Assembly (NCBI RefSeq): GCF_001968835.1
Contig: NZ_MRDE01000053.1
Coordinates: forward strand, 1 to 64,000
Length of the DNA: 64,000 nucleotides
Source: Tersicoccus phoenicis
GTDB taxonomy: Bacteria > Actinomycetota > Actinomycetes > Actinomycetales > Micrococcaceae
Direction: 5' to 3'
Shown here: positions 1 through 9,600 of the stretch, in pieces
Numbering within the stretch: the stretch's first letter is position 1
Layout: the number at the start of each line of letters is the position of its first letter
The notes under the pieces: model-generated
Seen by the model: only the letters and a program-made list of their open reading frames with translations
Database searches by the model: none
What the model was told of the DNA's origin: nothing
Made by a program: the position numbers and the translations under genes

Positions 1-82
1 CCATCCCGAACCCGGAAGCTAAGACCCACTGCGCCGATGGTACTGCACTCGTGAGGGTGTGGGAGAGTAGGACACCGCCGGA
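1..82 (+). rRNA. rrf: 5S ribosomal RNA, 3' part
   Basis: The window begins inside a 5S rRNA. The stretch with GGTACTGCACTC, GAGGGTGTGGGAGAGTAGG and the closing ACACCGCCGGAC is the conserved 3' portion of actinobacterial 5S rRNA. The 5' part and any 23S/16S genes lie left of the window, so this is the tail of an rRNA operon transcribed rightwards. The exact 3' end is uncertain by a few bases. Confidence 0.9.
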
Positions 83-93
83 CAACCAGTAAC

Positions 94-143
94 CGGACGA
101 CCCGGGCCACCCGCAACGACGCGGAAACGGCCCGGGTCATCCG
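94..143 (+). terminator. rRNA operon terminator hairpin
   Basis: Arms at 94-108 and 129-143 pair over 15 positions, with a single G-U-type mismatch next to the GACCCGGGCC/GGCCCGGGTC core. A smaller CCGC/GCGG stem sits inside the loop. It starts about a dozen bases after the 5S rRNA and fits a strong intrinsic terminator. No clear T-run follows, as is usual in high-G+C actinomycetes. Confidence 0.75.
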
Positions 144-160
144 ACGTTAACGGCACTATC

Positions 161-1330
161 GTGGGCACGGTGAGAGAACAGTTACGGCCCGAGGGACCGT
201 TCGACACCCAGGCCGAGATCTCATCCGATTTCGTACCGCGACCGGCGCGAGCTGACATCCGGTTCGGGTTGGCGGCGGGGTCGGACTCGCAGCGACGCCG
301 GAGCGTCGTCGTCGGGGTGCTGCTCTTGGTGATCATCCTGCTCGCCGGTCTGGCGTGGGCGAAGTGGGTGCCGTACACGAGCCGAGCACAGACGCTGGTC
401 GGCACGCGCGCCTGGTCCGGTGGAGCCGTCTTCTCCGCGGCCGGTGTACCGGGCTCCAGCCCGTCGTTCGGCGGAGCGCTGGCCTTCACCGGTTCCTATC
501 TCGCCGCCGTCTGGCCGGCGGCCCTGGTCGGGATCACGGTGGGCGCCGCGCTCGAGACGCTGGTGCCGCGGCACTGGCTCGTCCGGTTGCTCTCACGGCG
601 CACGCGCTGGGGTCAGGGCGTGGCGGGCGGTCTGCTGTCCTTACCGACGATGATGTGCACGTGCTGCACCGCGCCGGTGGCTTCGAGCCTGCGTCGCCGC
701 GGCGTTCCCCTCGGTGCGAGCGTCGCCTACTGGCTCGGCAACCCCCTGCTCAACCCCGCGGTCCTGCTCTTCATCGCCCTGACGCTGCCCTGGCGGTTCG
801 TGGTCGTCCGTGCCGGCGTCGGCGCCGCCGTGGTCCTGATTGCCGCCATGCTGGCCGCCCGGTGGGCGCGCGGCGCAACGGAGCGGCCGTCCGTGGTGGT
901 CGTCGACGACGACCCGGCGTCCATCCCGCAACTGCTTCGCCGCTTCGCGGTCACCCTCGCCCGATACGTGGCCATCATCGCCCCCGAGTACGTGCTCCTG
1001 GTCTTCCTCACCGGGCTGCTGAGCGGCTGGCTCTCCGACTGGGCCGGCCTCGGCGACGCCGCCGGTCCGCTCGCGCTGCTCGTCGTCGGCGTCGTCGGGG
1101 CCGTTCTGGTGATCCCCACCGGTGGGGAGATCCCCGTCGTCGTGGGGCTGGTCGTGGCGGGCGCCAGCATGGGGGTGGCCGGAGTCCTGCTCATCACGCT
1201 ACCGGCCCTGAGCCTACCGTCGGTGATCATGGTCGCCCGCAGCTTCGGCTGGCGTGCGCTGCTGGCGACCGGCGTCGTCGTGATCGCCGGCGGTGTCACC
1301 GCGGGCGGTCTGCTCCTGGCGCTCGGCTGA
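161..1330 (+). CDS. DUF318 permease (YraQ/ArsP type)
   Basis: Predicted integral membrane permease of 389 residues. The N-terminus is cytosolic and hydrophilic (1-47), followed by about eight hydrophobic segments. The family signature is clear: MCTCCTAPV at 165-173 with Cys166, Cys168 and Cys169, then GNPLLNPAVL at 193-202, a glycine-rich IPTGGEIP at 318-325 and a late ALSLPS. DUF318 members include ArsP, which exports trivalent organoarsenicals, and others tied to metal efflux; the substrate here cannot be assigned. A hydrophilic loop near 233-262 separates the two halves, as in the family. The GTG at 161 has no good ribosome binding site and the GTG at 170 is an alternative. The gene stands alone between the rRNA terminator and a convergent sugar transporter. 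The arsR/arsC pair is about 37 kb away, so co-function in arsenic handling is speculative. Confidence 0.75.
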   Translation: MGTVREQLRPEGPFDTQAEISSDFVPRPARADIRFGLAAGSDSQRRRSVVVGVLLLVIILLAGLAWAKWVPYTSRAQTLVGTRAWSGGAVFSAAGVPGSSPSFGGALAFTGSYLAAVWPAALVGITVGAALETLVPRHWLVRLLSRRTRWGQGVAGGLLSLPTMMCTCCTAPVASSLRRRGVPLGASVAYWLGNPLLNPAVLLFIALTLPWRFVVVRAGVGAAVVLIAAMLAARWARGATERPSVVVVDDDPASIPQLLRRFAVTLARYVAIIAPEYVLLVFLTGLLSGWLSDWAGLGDAAGPLALLVVGVVGAVLVIPTGGEIPVVVGLVVAGASMGVAGVLLITLPALSLPSVIMVARSFGWRALLATGVVVIAGGVTAGGLLLALG

Positions 1331-1418
1331 GGGCCGCTCCGTCGATCGCCGCGTCGGGCACACAGCCGGCGGCCGCCCGCCGGAAGGTGAACGGCCGCCG
1401 TGCGGGGAGTACCGGGCC

Positions 1419-2918
1419 TCAGCCGGTACCGGCCGTCGCCTGGTTGCGCCCGCGACGCTCCACCTTGAAGTCGGTCGTCATGTCCTCGAGCTCCTTGCCC
1501 TTCGTCTCCGGGATCCGGAACCACACGAAGAAGAAGGAGAGCAGGGCGAAGAACGCGTACAGCCCATAGGTGAACGACAGGGACATGTCCCGCAGGATCG
1601 GGAAGCTCAGGGTGACCAGCCAGTTCGCGATCCAGTTGGCTGCGGTGGCGATCGCCATGGCGTAACCGCGGATGCTGTTCGGGAACATCTCGCCCAGCAG
1701 TACCCACATCACCGGCCCCCATGTGGCGCCGAAGAACACCACGAAGGCGTTGGCCCCGATCAGGGTGAGCTGGCCCCAGCCCGGTGCGAGCTGCAGCGAG
1801 CCGTCCACCATCGACGCCGTACCGAAGCCCATCGCCATCACCGCCAGGCACACCGCCATGCCGAGGGAGCCGACCAGCAGCAGCAGCCGACGCCCGATCC
1901 GGTCGACGAGGGCGATCGCGATGATGGTGACCAGGACGTTCACCACAGAAGTGATCACCGAGGCGGTGAACGAGAAGCTCTGGTCGAAGCCCACCGAACT
2001 CCACAACGAGGTGGAGTAGTAGAAGATGACGTTGATGCCGACGAACTGCTGGAAGGCGGCGAGCAGGATCCCGGTCCACACGATCGGCAGCAACAGGTAC
2101 TTCCTGTGCCGCACGTCCTGGTAGGACGGCTTGCTCTCCCGGCGCACCGACTCGCGGATCGCGGCCACCCGCTGCTCGACCTGCGGCCCGGTCTCCCCGA
2201 GCACCTCCTCGAGCACCTGGGCTGCCTTCTTGTCCCGTCCCCGACCGACCAAGAACCGCGGCGACTCCGGGATGCTCAACGCCATGATGCCGTAGACCAC
2301 CGAGGGCACGACGCCGACGAGGAACATCCAGCGCCAGGCGGCGATGCCGGCCCAGAAGGTGCTGCCCGCGCCGCCGGCGGAGGCTGCCAGCCAGGCGTCC
2401 GAGAGCAACGCGACGAAGATGCCGAGCACGATGGCCATCTGCTGCAGGGACGCCAACCGGCCGCGGAGTCGGGACGGGGCGATCTCGGAGATGTAGGTGG
2501 GTCCGATCACGGAGGCGATGCCGATGCCGATGCCGCCGACCAGCCGCCAGATCGCCAGGTCCCAAGCGGCGAAAGCGAAACCGGAGCCCAGCGAGGAGAT
2601 GAAGAACAGGATGGCGCCGACGAACATCACGCGCAGCCGGCCCCAGCGGTCCGCCGCCGGGCCCGCGAACCACGCCCCGATCGCCGAACCGATCAGGGCG
2701 ATGGCCACGACGACGCCGGTGAGCGCCGGGGCGAGGGAGAAGTCCGTCGCCAGAGCGTCGACGGCGCCGTTGATGACGGAACTGTCGAACCCGAAGAGGA
2801 AGCCGCCGACGGCGGCGGCGACCGAGATGATGACGGCCCGACCGGCGTGGGACTCCGGTTGGTAGCCGTACCTCGAATGGTCCGGGGACACCCCGTCTGC
2901 ACTGGTCGAATCGCTCAC
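1419..2918 (-). CDS. Sugar porter (MFS) transporter
   Basis: A 499-residue 12-helix sugar/proton symporter of the MFS sugar-porter family (XylE/GlcP/AraE relatives). Motifs in order: GGFLFGFDSSVINGA at 38-52 in helix 1, DRWGRLR at 90-96 in loop 2-3, PESPR at 217-221 ending the N-terminal half, QQFVGINVIFYYS at 290-302 in helix 7 (the sugar-binding QQ), DRIGRRLLL at 339-347, and PETKG near 475 after helix 12. I chose the GTG start at 2918 because a GGAGGCG site lies just upstream; the frame stays open further but that extension has no family similarity. The sugar is not predictable, glucose or a pentose being most common. Its own promoter must lie between 2919 and the hairpin at 3116. Confidence 0.9.
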   Translation of the reverse strand: MSDSTSADGVSPDHSRYGYQPESHAGRAVIISVAAAVGGFLFGFDSSVINGAVDALATDFSLAPALTGVVVAIALIGSAIGAWFAGPAADRWGRLRVMFVGAILFFISSLGSGFAFAAWDLAIWRLVGGIGIGIASVIGPTYISEIAPSRLRGRLASLQQMAIVLGIFVALLSDAWLAASAGGAGSTFWAGIAAWRWMFLVGVVPSVVYGIMALSIPESPRFLVGRGRDKKAAQVLEEVLGETGPQVEQRVAAIRESVRRESKPSYQDVRHRKYLLLPIVWTGILLAAFQQFVGINVIFYYSTSLWSSVGFDQSFSFTASVITSVVNVLVTIIAIALVDRIGRRLLLLVGSLGMAVCLAVMAMGFGTASMVDGSLQLAPGWGQLTLIGANAFVVFFGATWGPVMWVLLGEMFPNSIRGYAMAIATAANWIANWLVTLSFPILRDMSLSFTYGLYAFFALLSFFFVWFRIPETKGKELEDMTTDFKVERRGRNQATAGTG

Positions 2919-3115
2919 CGTTCCGCCTCCGTCGCTACGTCGTCGTCGTTGGTTGGCTGGCCTCCAACCTACTCCTGAGGCCGCAGCCGCGCGATGCCCG
3001 CCGAGTCCGCGCTGACCTGCGGTCGTACCCGCCGCACATGGCAGCTGAGGGACCGGTTGAGCGCCGCCGAGCGGATGGTCGGGACCGACCCCTACGCGGT
3101 GGTAGGATCGACGAC

Positions 3116-3142
3116 GGCCGGCACCTCTGGGGGGTGCCGGCC
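3116..3142 (-). terminator. Terminator hairpin after the DUF4032 gene
   Basis: A perfect 10-bp stem, GGCCGGCACC at 3116-3125 pairing with GGTGCCGGCC at 3133-3142, around a 7-base loop. It sits 40 bases past the stop of the minus-strand gene that ends at 3183. It separates that gene from the sugar transporter further downstream, so the two are probably not cotranscribed. Confidence 0.7.
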
Positions 3143-3182
3143 GCATGCATTCCCGGGCGGCCCGACCCGCGCTGGAGGGCGG

Positions 3183-4643
3183 TCAGTCGTCCTCGGTACT
3201 CAGTACCGCCAGGGTGCGGGTGTCCGGGTTGAGCAGGATGTTCGCCTCGTCCCGCCGGTGCCGCAGGATGTCCTCCAGGTAGGAGGTCACCGCCTCGGAG
3301 AGCGGGACGAACCGCTGTTGCTGCTCCGACATGTACCAGCGATGCTCCAGCACCTCGTGCACCACTTCGGGCGGCTCCAGTTTGCCCGCGAGGTCCCGCG
3401 GGATGGACCGCACGATCGGTTCGAACACCTGTTGCAGCCAGGTGTGCGCGGCATAGTCCTCGTCCAGGCCCGGGCAGGTGGCGGCCCGAAAGCTGTCCAT
3501 GTCGTTGAGCAGCCGCCGCGCCTGGTTCTCCTGCACGTCCAGGCCGGTCAGCCGCAGCAGGCGCCGGGTGTGATGACCCGCGTCCACGACCTTCGGCTGC
3601 AGCTCGAAGGTGGTGCCCTCGGGGCTGGTGGTGATCGAGTACTCCTCGACGTCGAACCCGAGGTCGTTCAGCCGCCGGATCCGCTCGGCGACCCGCCACT
3701 TGTCGGTGGCCCGGAACGACTCGATGTCCAGCAGTTCCGACCAGAGCCGCCGGTAGGAGTCCATGATCCGCTCACTGGTGTCGATCGGGTCGATCGCGTC
3801 GACCAGACCACCCTCCATCAGGTCCATCAGTTCCCCGGCGATGTTGACCCGGGCGATCTCCAGGTCGTACTCGCGCTGGCCTGCGGACAGCTCCGGGTGG
3901 ATCTCCCCGGTCTCCGCGTCCACCAGGTACGCCGCGAAGGAGCCCGCGTCCCGCCGGAACAAGGTGTTCGACAGTGAGACGTCCCCCCAGTAGAAGCCGA
4001 CGAGGTGCAGCCGGACGAGCAGCAGCGCCAGCGCGTCGATCAGCCGGGTCAGCGTGTCCGGCCGCAACTGCTGGGAGAACAGCGCCCGGTAGGGCAGGGA
4101 GAACTTCAGGTGCCGGGTGACCAGGGCGGTGGCCAGGTCCGCCCCGTCGGTACCGCGGCGGTTGCTCACGATCGCGACGGGCTCGACGCACGGGACGTCG
4201 AGGCGCTGCAGCCGGCGCAGCACGTGGAACTCATGCCGGGCGATGTGGTCGCTGGTCTCCTTGACGGCGACGACGGCGCCGGCGAGGTGAGCGAACCGGA
4301 CCACGTGCCGGGAGATGCCTCGCGGCAGTGACGCCAGGGTGCGTTCGGGCCACTGCTCCAGCGGCACGTCCCAGGGCAGGTCCAGCAGTTCGGGCACGGT
4401 CGCGGCCGCCGTGATGTTCAGCGATGCCGGTCTCCGGTCCTCCGGCCGGGATCGGTCACCGCCGTCGGACCGGGGCAACCGCCCTCCGGCGGACCACTCC
4501 TGGGGCGGCTCCCAGTCCGCCGCCTCGGGCGCGGTGGCACCGGTCGCCGTCGTCCCGGACGTCGTGCCGTCCGGGACGCGGCCCGACGCAGCGGACCCGC
4601 CGGCGCCCTCGGCGGGTGCGGGGGTTCCGGCGGGTCCGTTCAT
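3183..4643 (-). CDS. DUF4032 protein with kinase-like fold
   Basis: A 486-residue actinobacterial DUF4032 protein of unknown function. The first ~70 residues are low-complexity Gly/Ala/Thr-rich. A protein-kinase-like core follows: a VVAVKE strand carrying the candidate ATP-binding lysine, then FYWGDVSLSNTLF, which matches the catalytic-loop pattern HGDxxxxN, then YLVDAETGE in the place of the DFG segment. The C-terminal half is the DUF4032 domain. The pattern resembles lipopolysaccharide-kinase or aminoglycoside-phosphotransferase folds, so a small-molecule or sugar kinase is plausible, but no substrate is known. The ATG at 4643 was chosen for its AGGAGG site. It lies 104 bases downstream of ugpC in the same direction and may be cotranscribed. 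A terminator hairpin follows at 3116-3142. Confidence 0.75.
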   Translation of the reverse strand: MNGPAGTPAPAEGAGGSAASGRVPDGTTSGTTATGATAPEAADWEPPQEWSAGGRLPRSDGGDRSRPEDRRPASLNITAAATVPELLDLPWDVPLEQWPERTLASLPRGISRHVVRFAHLAGAVVAVKETSDHIARHEFHVLRRLQRLDVPCVEPVAIVSNRRGTDGADLATALVTRHLKFSLPYRALFSQQLRPDTLTRLIDALALLLVRLHLVGFYWGDVSLSNTLFRRDAGSFAAYLVDAETGEIHPELSAGQREYDLEIARVNIAGELMDLMEGGLVDAIDPIDTSERIMDSYRRLWSELLDIESFRATDKWRVAERIRRLNDLGFDVEEYSITTSPEGTTFELQPKVVDAGHHTRRLLRLTGLDVQENQARRLLNDMDSFRAATCPGLDEDYAAHTWLQQVFEPIVRSIPRDLAGKLEPPEVVHEVLEHRWYMSEQQQRFVPLSEAVTSYLEDILRHRRDEANILLNPDTRTLAVLSTEDD

Positions 4644-4747
4644 GCGTGCGCCTCCTGACGGAACTGTCTGCCGACTCGCGGAGCTGTCGTCCGAGGATCG
4701 GTTCGGTCGGTGCGGCCGGGAGGAGGATCCCGGCCGCACCGACCGAC

Positions 4748-5881
<1,134 letters not shown>

Positions 5882-6025
5882 GGTCGTGTCTTCCCTTCAC
5901 CGGCAGGTACGTGCCGGACGATCCGTCGTGAGCGGGGTTCGGGCACGCTGGCCGGTCGCGACGCCGGCTCCTGCACCGTGTTGTGACCTGGTTCACGCAC
6001 CCGCAGCCATTATGGCACAGTGGAC

Positions 6026-6038
6026 GTAAACGCTTGCG
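6026..6038. promoter_or_regulatory. Candidate LacI-family operator before ugpC
   Basis: GTAAACGCTTGCG centres on a CG step with AA/TT flanks, matching the pattern AACGNTT of LacI/GalR-family operators (CcpA- and MalR-like sites). The half-sites match at four of six positions. It lies about 145 bases before the ugpC start and 20 bases after the otsB stop. The assignment rests on motif shape alone. Confidence 0.35.
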
Positions 6039-6057
6039 GCACGGTAGCGGGAAGAAC

Positions 6058-6879
6058 TCATTCGTCCATGCTGGGCCCGAGGCCGTCCCGGTCCAGGAGC
6101 GGCATCTCCAGCGCCTCCCGGCGCAACCGCAGCACCTCGCCGAGCAGGTCCGCCACATCCTCCGGGTCCGGGACCCGGTAGTCGGCGCAGGTCCGCCCGT
6201 CGCCGACCTTCACGCCGACGTCGCCGGGGGTCAGGGCGGTGAACGCGGTCTCGTCGGTGACGTCGTCCCCGGCGAACAGGACGCCGGTGGCGCCCGTGAC
6301 GTCGCGCAGGGTCGCCAGGCCGTCCCCCTTGGACGCGGTCACGACCGACGCCTCGACGACCATCTTGCCGCGCATCACGTGCACGCCGTCGATCGCCTCC
6401 AGCGCGCGCAGGGCCGCGACGGTCGCTGTCCCGGCGACGTCGGGTGCGGCGCGACGGGTGTGCAGCACGACGCCGGCCGGCTTGCGCTCCAGACCGGTGC
6501 CCGGGTGCTCCTCGACGACGCGGGAGATCGTCTCGGTGACGACGGTGAGCAGGCCCCGCTGCTGCTCGTCCAGTTCCAGCGGTCTCGCGTCGGGGCCCAA
6601 CCAGGTCTCGGCGCCGTGGCTGGCCACCAGCAGCGTCCGTTCGTCGGGGCCGGCGACGTTCCGGAGGGAGGCGAGGGCCCGGCCCGACACCAGGGCGGTG
6701 CGGGTCTGCGGCAGGTCGTTCAGCCCCGCCAGCGCCGCGCCGGCCGCCGGCAGCGCACGCGCGTCCTCGGCCCGGTCGGTCAGCGGGGCCATGGTGCCGT
6801 CGAAGTCCATGCAGACCAGCAGCACCGGCGAGAAGGCCAGCCGCTCCAGGGCATGCTGCAGGCGTGGATCGGCCGGCAT
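6058..6879 (-). CDS. otsB: Trehalose-6-phosphate phosphatase
   Basis: HAD-superfamily phosphatase of 273 residues that dephosphorylates trehalose 6-phosphate to trehalose in the cytoplasm. The catalytic DFDGT motif is at 25-29 with nucleophile Asp25 and general acid Asp27. SGR at 65-67 supplies motif II, HGAE at 89-92 is the family's sugar-binding segment, Lys184 is motif III, and GDDVTDE at 204-210 holds the Mg-binding aspartates. The length is typical of stand-alone OtsB. It starts one base after the otsA stop, so the two are cotranscribed and probably translationally coupled, giving the complete OtsAB route from UDP-glucose and glucose 6-phosphate. Confidence 0.93.
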   Translation of the reverse strand: MPADPRLQHALERLAFSPVLLVCMDFDGTMAPLTDRAEDARALPAAGAALAGLNDLPQTRTALVSGRALASLRNVAGPDERTLLVASHGAETWLGPDARPLELDEQQRGLLTVVTETISRVVEEHPGTGLERKPAGVVLHTRRAAPDVAGTATVAALRALEAIDGVHVMRGKMVVEASVVTASKGDGLATLRDVTGATGVLFAGDDVTDETAFTALTPGDVGVKVGDGRTCADYRVPDPEDVADLLGEVLRLRREALEMPLLDRDGLGPSMDE

Positions 6880-6880
6880 G

Positions 6881-8323
6881 TCAGCGCTGCTCCTGCAACG
6901 CGGAGAGGAAGTCCGTGGACCAGCGCTGGACGTCGTGGTCGAGCACCTGCTTGCGCATCGCGCGCATCCGCCGCGCCGCCTCCCGCGGCTCCATGTGAAT
7001 GGCGCGCACGATCGCGTTCTTCACGCCGTCGATGTCGTGCGTGTTCACCAGCAGGGCCTGGCGCAGCTGCTCGGCCGCACCGGTGAACTCGCTGAGCACC
7101 AGCACGCCGCTGTTGCGGGTGCGTGCCGCGACGTACTCCTTGGCCACGAGGTTCATCCCGTCCCGCAGCGCCGTGACCAGCAGGACGTCGGCCGCCAGGT
7201 ACAGCGCCACCATCTCCTCGACCGGGTAGCTCTGGTGCAGGTAGCGGATCGCGGTCTTCTCCAGGGTGTCGAAGGTGCCGTTGATCCGTCCGACGGTGGA
7301 CTCGACCTCCTCCCGCAGCGTCTTGTAGTGCTCGACGCGTTCGCGGCTCGGGCTGGCCACCTGCACCAGGGTGCAGTCCTCCACGCTGACCCGCTGGTCC
7401 TCCAGCAGTTCGCCGAAGGCCTTCAGCCGGTGCGGGATGCCCTTCGTGTAGTCCAACCGGTCGACGCCGAGCAGCACCGTGGTGGGGTCGCCGAGCTCGT
7501 GCCGGATCTGCCGGGCGCGCTCGATCACGTCGGGGTCGGCGGCGAGTTCGGCGATGTGCTGGGCGTCGATGGCGATGGGGAAGGAACGTGCCTCCACCCG
7601 GCGCTCGCTGCCGTCCTCGTCGGTGACGGTGAAGATGCCCTGCCGGCTCGCGGTGCCGAGGAACCGCCGCACGCAGCGGGTGAAGTTCTGCGCGTCGCCG
7701 GGCCGCTGGAACCCGATCAGGTCGGCGCCGACCAGTCCTTCCAGCACCTGCTGGCGCCAGGGCAGTTGCGCGTAGATCTCCAGGGGCGGGAACGGGATGT
7801 GGTTGAAGAACCCGATCCGCAGGTCGGGGCGCAGTTGGCGCAGCATCGCCGGCACCAGCTGCAGCTGGTAGTCCTGCACCCACACCGTCGCGCCCTCGGC
7901 GGCGGCCTTCGCGGACGCCTCGGCGAAACGGCGGTTCACGCGCCGGTAGGCGTCCCACCAGGTGCGGTGGAACTCCGGGGGGGCGATGACGTCGTGGTAG
8001 AGCGGCCAGAGGGTCGCGTTGGCGAAGCCCTCGTAGTAGAGCTCGACCTCCTGCTGGGACAGGTCGACGGGGACCAGGTGCATGCCGCTGTGGTCGAACT
8101 CGTCGAGCGGTTCGTCGACGGCGCCGTTCCAGCCGACCCAGGCCCCGTCGGCCTGCGCCATCACGGGGGCGAGGGCGGTGACCAGGCCGCCGGGGGAGCG
8201 CCGCCAGTCGGACTCGCCGTCGACCACCACCCGGTCGACCGACAGCCGGTTGGAGACGACGATGAAGTCGTAGTCCCCGGTGGGCGTCGCCCCGGGCTGG
8301 GGCTGGGATTCGGTGACGGCCAT
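6881..8323 (-). CDS. otsA: Trehalose-6-phosphate synthase
   Basis: GT20 glycosyltransferase of 480 residues that condenses UDP-glucose with glucose 6-phosphate. Diagnostic blocks are [10 protein letters not shown] at 22-31, the SPGGL donor loop at 43-47, WVGWNG at 62-67, VQDYQLQL at 149-156, [10 protein letters not shown] at 171-180 and [13 protein letters not shown] at 287-299, containing the donor-binding Arg289 and Lys294. [11 protein letters not shown] block binding the UDP ribose and phosphate follows later. It is the first gene of the otsA-otsB pair. The upstream 8324-8485 region is shared with a divergent thioredoxin-fold gene and should hold the promoter. Length and motifs are complete. 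Confidence 0.95.
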   Translation of the reverse strand: MAVTESQPQPGATPTGDYDFIVVSNRLSVDRVVVDGESDWRRSPGGLVTALAPVMAQADGAWVGWNGAVDEPLDEFDHSGMHLVPVDLSQQEVELYYEGFANATLWPLYHDVIAPPEFHRTWWDAYRRVNRRFAEASAKAAAEGATVWVQDYQLQLVPAMLRQLRPDLRIGFFNHIPFPPLEIYAQLPWRQQVLEGLVGADLIGFQRPGDAQNFTRCVRRFLGTASRQGIFTVTDEDGSERRVEARSFPIAIDAQHIAELAADPDVIERARQIRHELGDPTTVLLGVDRLDYTKGIPHRLKAFGELLEDQRVSVEDCTLVQVASPSRERVEHYKTLREEVESTVGRINGTFDTLEKTAIRYLHQSYPVEEMVALYLAADVLLVTALRDGMNLVAKEYVAARTRNSGVLVLSEFTGAAEQLRQALLVNTHDIDGVKNAIVRAIHMEPREAARRMRAMRKQVLDHDVQRWSTDFLSALQEQR

Positions 8324-8427
8324 GGCGCGAGCACGTCCTTTCCCGTGCCGCGAGGGGCACGGTTGCGCGGGGGAGTGGTCCTGTTCCTCAGCTTACTTGC
8401 CGTCGGCGGGCACTCAGGGTGGCTGCC

Positions 8428-8433
8428 TAGAAT
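8428..8433 (+). promoter_or_regulatory. -10 element TAGAAT for the thioredoxin-fold gene
   Basis: TAGAAT matches the actinobacterial -10 consensus TANNNT and lies 52 bases before the ATG at 8486, within the 162-base divergent region shared with otsA. No convincing -35 hexamer is visible 17-18 bases further upstream. Confidence 0.45.
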
Positions 8434-8485
8434 GAGGTGTCCACCGGTCGCCGCGCCGTGTCGCCGTTCCCATTGTCGAGGATGC

Positions 8486-9379
8486 ATGAGTCCGCAGAAC
8501 GAACCACGCCTGACCAAAGCCCAGCGCCAGGCCGCCGCCCGGGAGCGGGCACGGGTGCAGCGGGAACAGCAGCGCAGACGGGAACGCCGGACCCGGGTGC
8601 TCACCATCTGGGGCATCGTGGCGGCGGTCGCCGTGATCGCCGTGGTGATCGGATTGGTCGTGGCGAACGGGATCCGCGGTCAGGTCGCCGATTCCGGCCC
8701 GCGGCCGGCCAACGCCAACGCCTTCGGCGGGGTGACGCTGACCAAGCCGAATCAGCTGGCGACGTCGCCGGCCGCGGGCGATGTGAACGTGGCGGACACG
8801 CAGTCGCCGACCGCCAGCGCCAGCGCGAGCGGGTCGGTCCTGCCCCTGCCGCACGGAGTCGGGAAGGCTCCGGCCGGTCAGCCGGCTCAGATCATCGTGT
8901 TCGTCGATCTCGCCTGCCCCGTCTGCAAGAACTTCGAGGCGACCTACGCCAACCAGCTGGACAGCTGGATGAAGGAGGGGAAGGCCACCGTCGAGTACCG
9001 GGTGATCGGGCTGCTCGACGGCACCGCATCGACGACGAACTACTCGTCCCGTGGCGCGAACGCCGCGTACTGCGTGGCCAACACGGCGCCGACGAAGTTC
9101 CAGCGCTTCCTCACCAGCGCTTACGAGCAGCAGCCGCAGGAGGGCGGGCGGGGACTGTCCGACGACAAGCTCAACGAGATCGCCACCAGCGCCGGCGCGC
9201 CGGACCTGTCCAGCTGCATCAACAACGGGACCTACCGTCCGTTCGTGAAGTACGTGACGGACCAGAGCCGGCTCGACGGCGTGAGCGGAACCCCGACGGT
9301 GTTCGTCGACGGGCAGCGTTGGTCCAACTCCGGCGACTTCACCGCGTTCGCGCAGAAGATCATTACCGCCCGCAAGTGA
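8486..9379 (+). CDS. Membrane-anchored DsbA-like thiol-disulfide protein
   Basis: A 297-residue protein with a charged, coiled-coil-prone cytosolic N-terminus (8-38, rich in Arg/Gln/Glu), one transmembrane helix at about 39-60 and a Ser/Ala/Pro linker. The extracytoplasmic thioredoxin-fold domain begins near 120. The active site is ACPVCK with CPVC at 144-147, and GTPTVFVDG near the C-terminus supplies the cis-proline loop. This is the DsbA/DsbG-like layout (thioredoxin_4) common in actinomycetes, where such proteins oxidise or isomerise cysteines of secreted proteins. The ATG was chosen because GAGG lies just upstream and because the preceding frame has no family similarity. It is a single-gene unit with its own -10 element and a hairpin after it. 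Confidence 0.85.
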   Translation: MSPQNEPRLTKAQRQAAARERARVQREQQRRRERRTRVLTIWGIVAAVAVIAVVIGLVVANGIRGQVADSGPRPANANAFGGVTLTKPNQLATSPAAGDVNVADTQSPTASASASGSVLPLPHGVGKAPAGQPAQIIVFVDLACPVCKNFEATYANQLDSWMKEGKATVEYRVIGLLDGTASTTNYSSRGANAAYCVANTAPTKFQRFLTSAYEQQPQEGGRGLSDDKLNEIATSAGAPDLSSCINNGTYRPFVKYVTDQSRLDGVSGTPTVFVDGQRWSNSGDFTAFAQKIITARK

Positions 9380-9392
9380 CCCCGGTGTAGCG

Positions 9393-9409
9393 CACGGCCG
9401 TCGGCCGTG
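9393..9409 (+). terminator. Short hairpin after the thioredoxin-fold gene
   Basis: CACGGCC at 9393-9399 and GGCCGTG at 9403-9409 form a perfect 7-bp stem with a 3-base loop, 13 bases after the stop. There is no T-run, so termination is plausible but not proven. Confidence 0.5.
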
Positions 9410-9476
9410 GGCTACCCTTGGGTGGCTTCATCTGTGCGGCTCTGCCGGTTCGCGCCCGCGGGCGCGCCGGCATCCC

Positions 9477-9550
9477 GCCCCCTTAGCTCAGTCGGCCAGA
9501 GCATCTGTCTTGTAAACAGAGGGTCGCCGGTTCGAATCCGGCAGGGGGCT
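9477..9550 (+). tRNA. tRNA-Thr (anticodon TGT)
   Basis: A complete cloverleaf can be drawn. The acceptor stem is GCCCCCT with AGGGGGC and a T discriminator. The D arm is GCTC/GAGC, the anticodon stem TCTGT/ACAGA encloses loop CTTGTAA with anticodon TGT, and the T arm is GCCGG-TTCGAAT-CCGGC. CCA is not encoded. It reads ACA threonine codons. It directly precedes the surface-glycan locus. I saw no second copy of its 3' end to suggest an attachment site. Confidence 0.97.
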
Positions 9551-9600
9551 CGATGAGACGGTCGACGTAGCTTTCGGACCTCGCGCGATACATTGTCCAG

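Noticed and set aside
161-1330. Assigning the first permease as arsenic exporter ArsP with confidence
   Set aside because: The DUF318 family includes non-arsenic transporters and there is no ars gene nearby; only the family call is supported.
727-2673. Long open frames antisense to and overlapping the sugar transporter, on both strands
   Set aside because: Their translations are Arg/Gly/Pro-rich with no recognisable domain; they are the usual shadow frames of a high-G+C gene whose own frame gives a complete MFS protein.
6239-8485. A long plus-strand frame reading into the thioredoxin-fold gene
   Set aside because: The upstream part is antisense to otsA/otsB and has no ribosome binding site or family similarity; the true start is 8486.
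9477-9550. Attachment site made by the tRNA-Thr 3' end
   Set aside because: No second copy of the tRNA 3' end, integrase or excisionase gene was found in the window.
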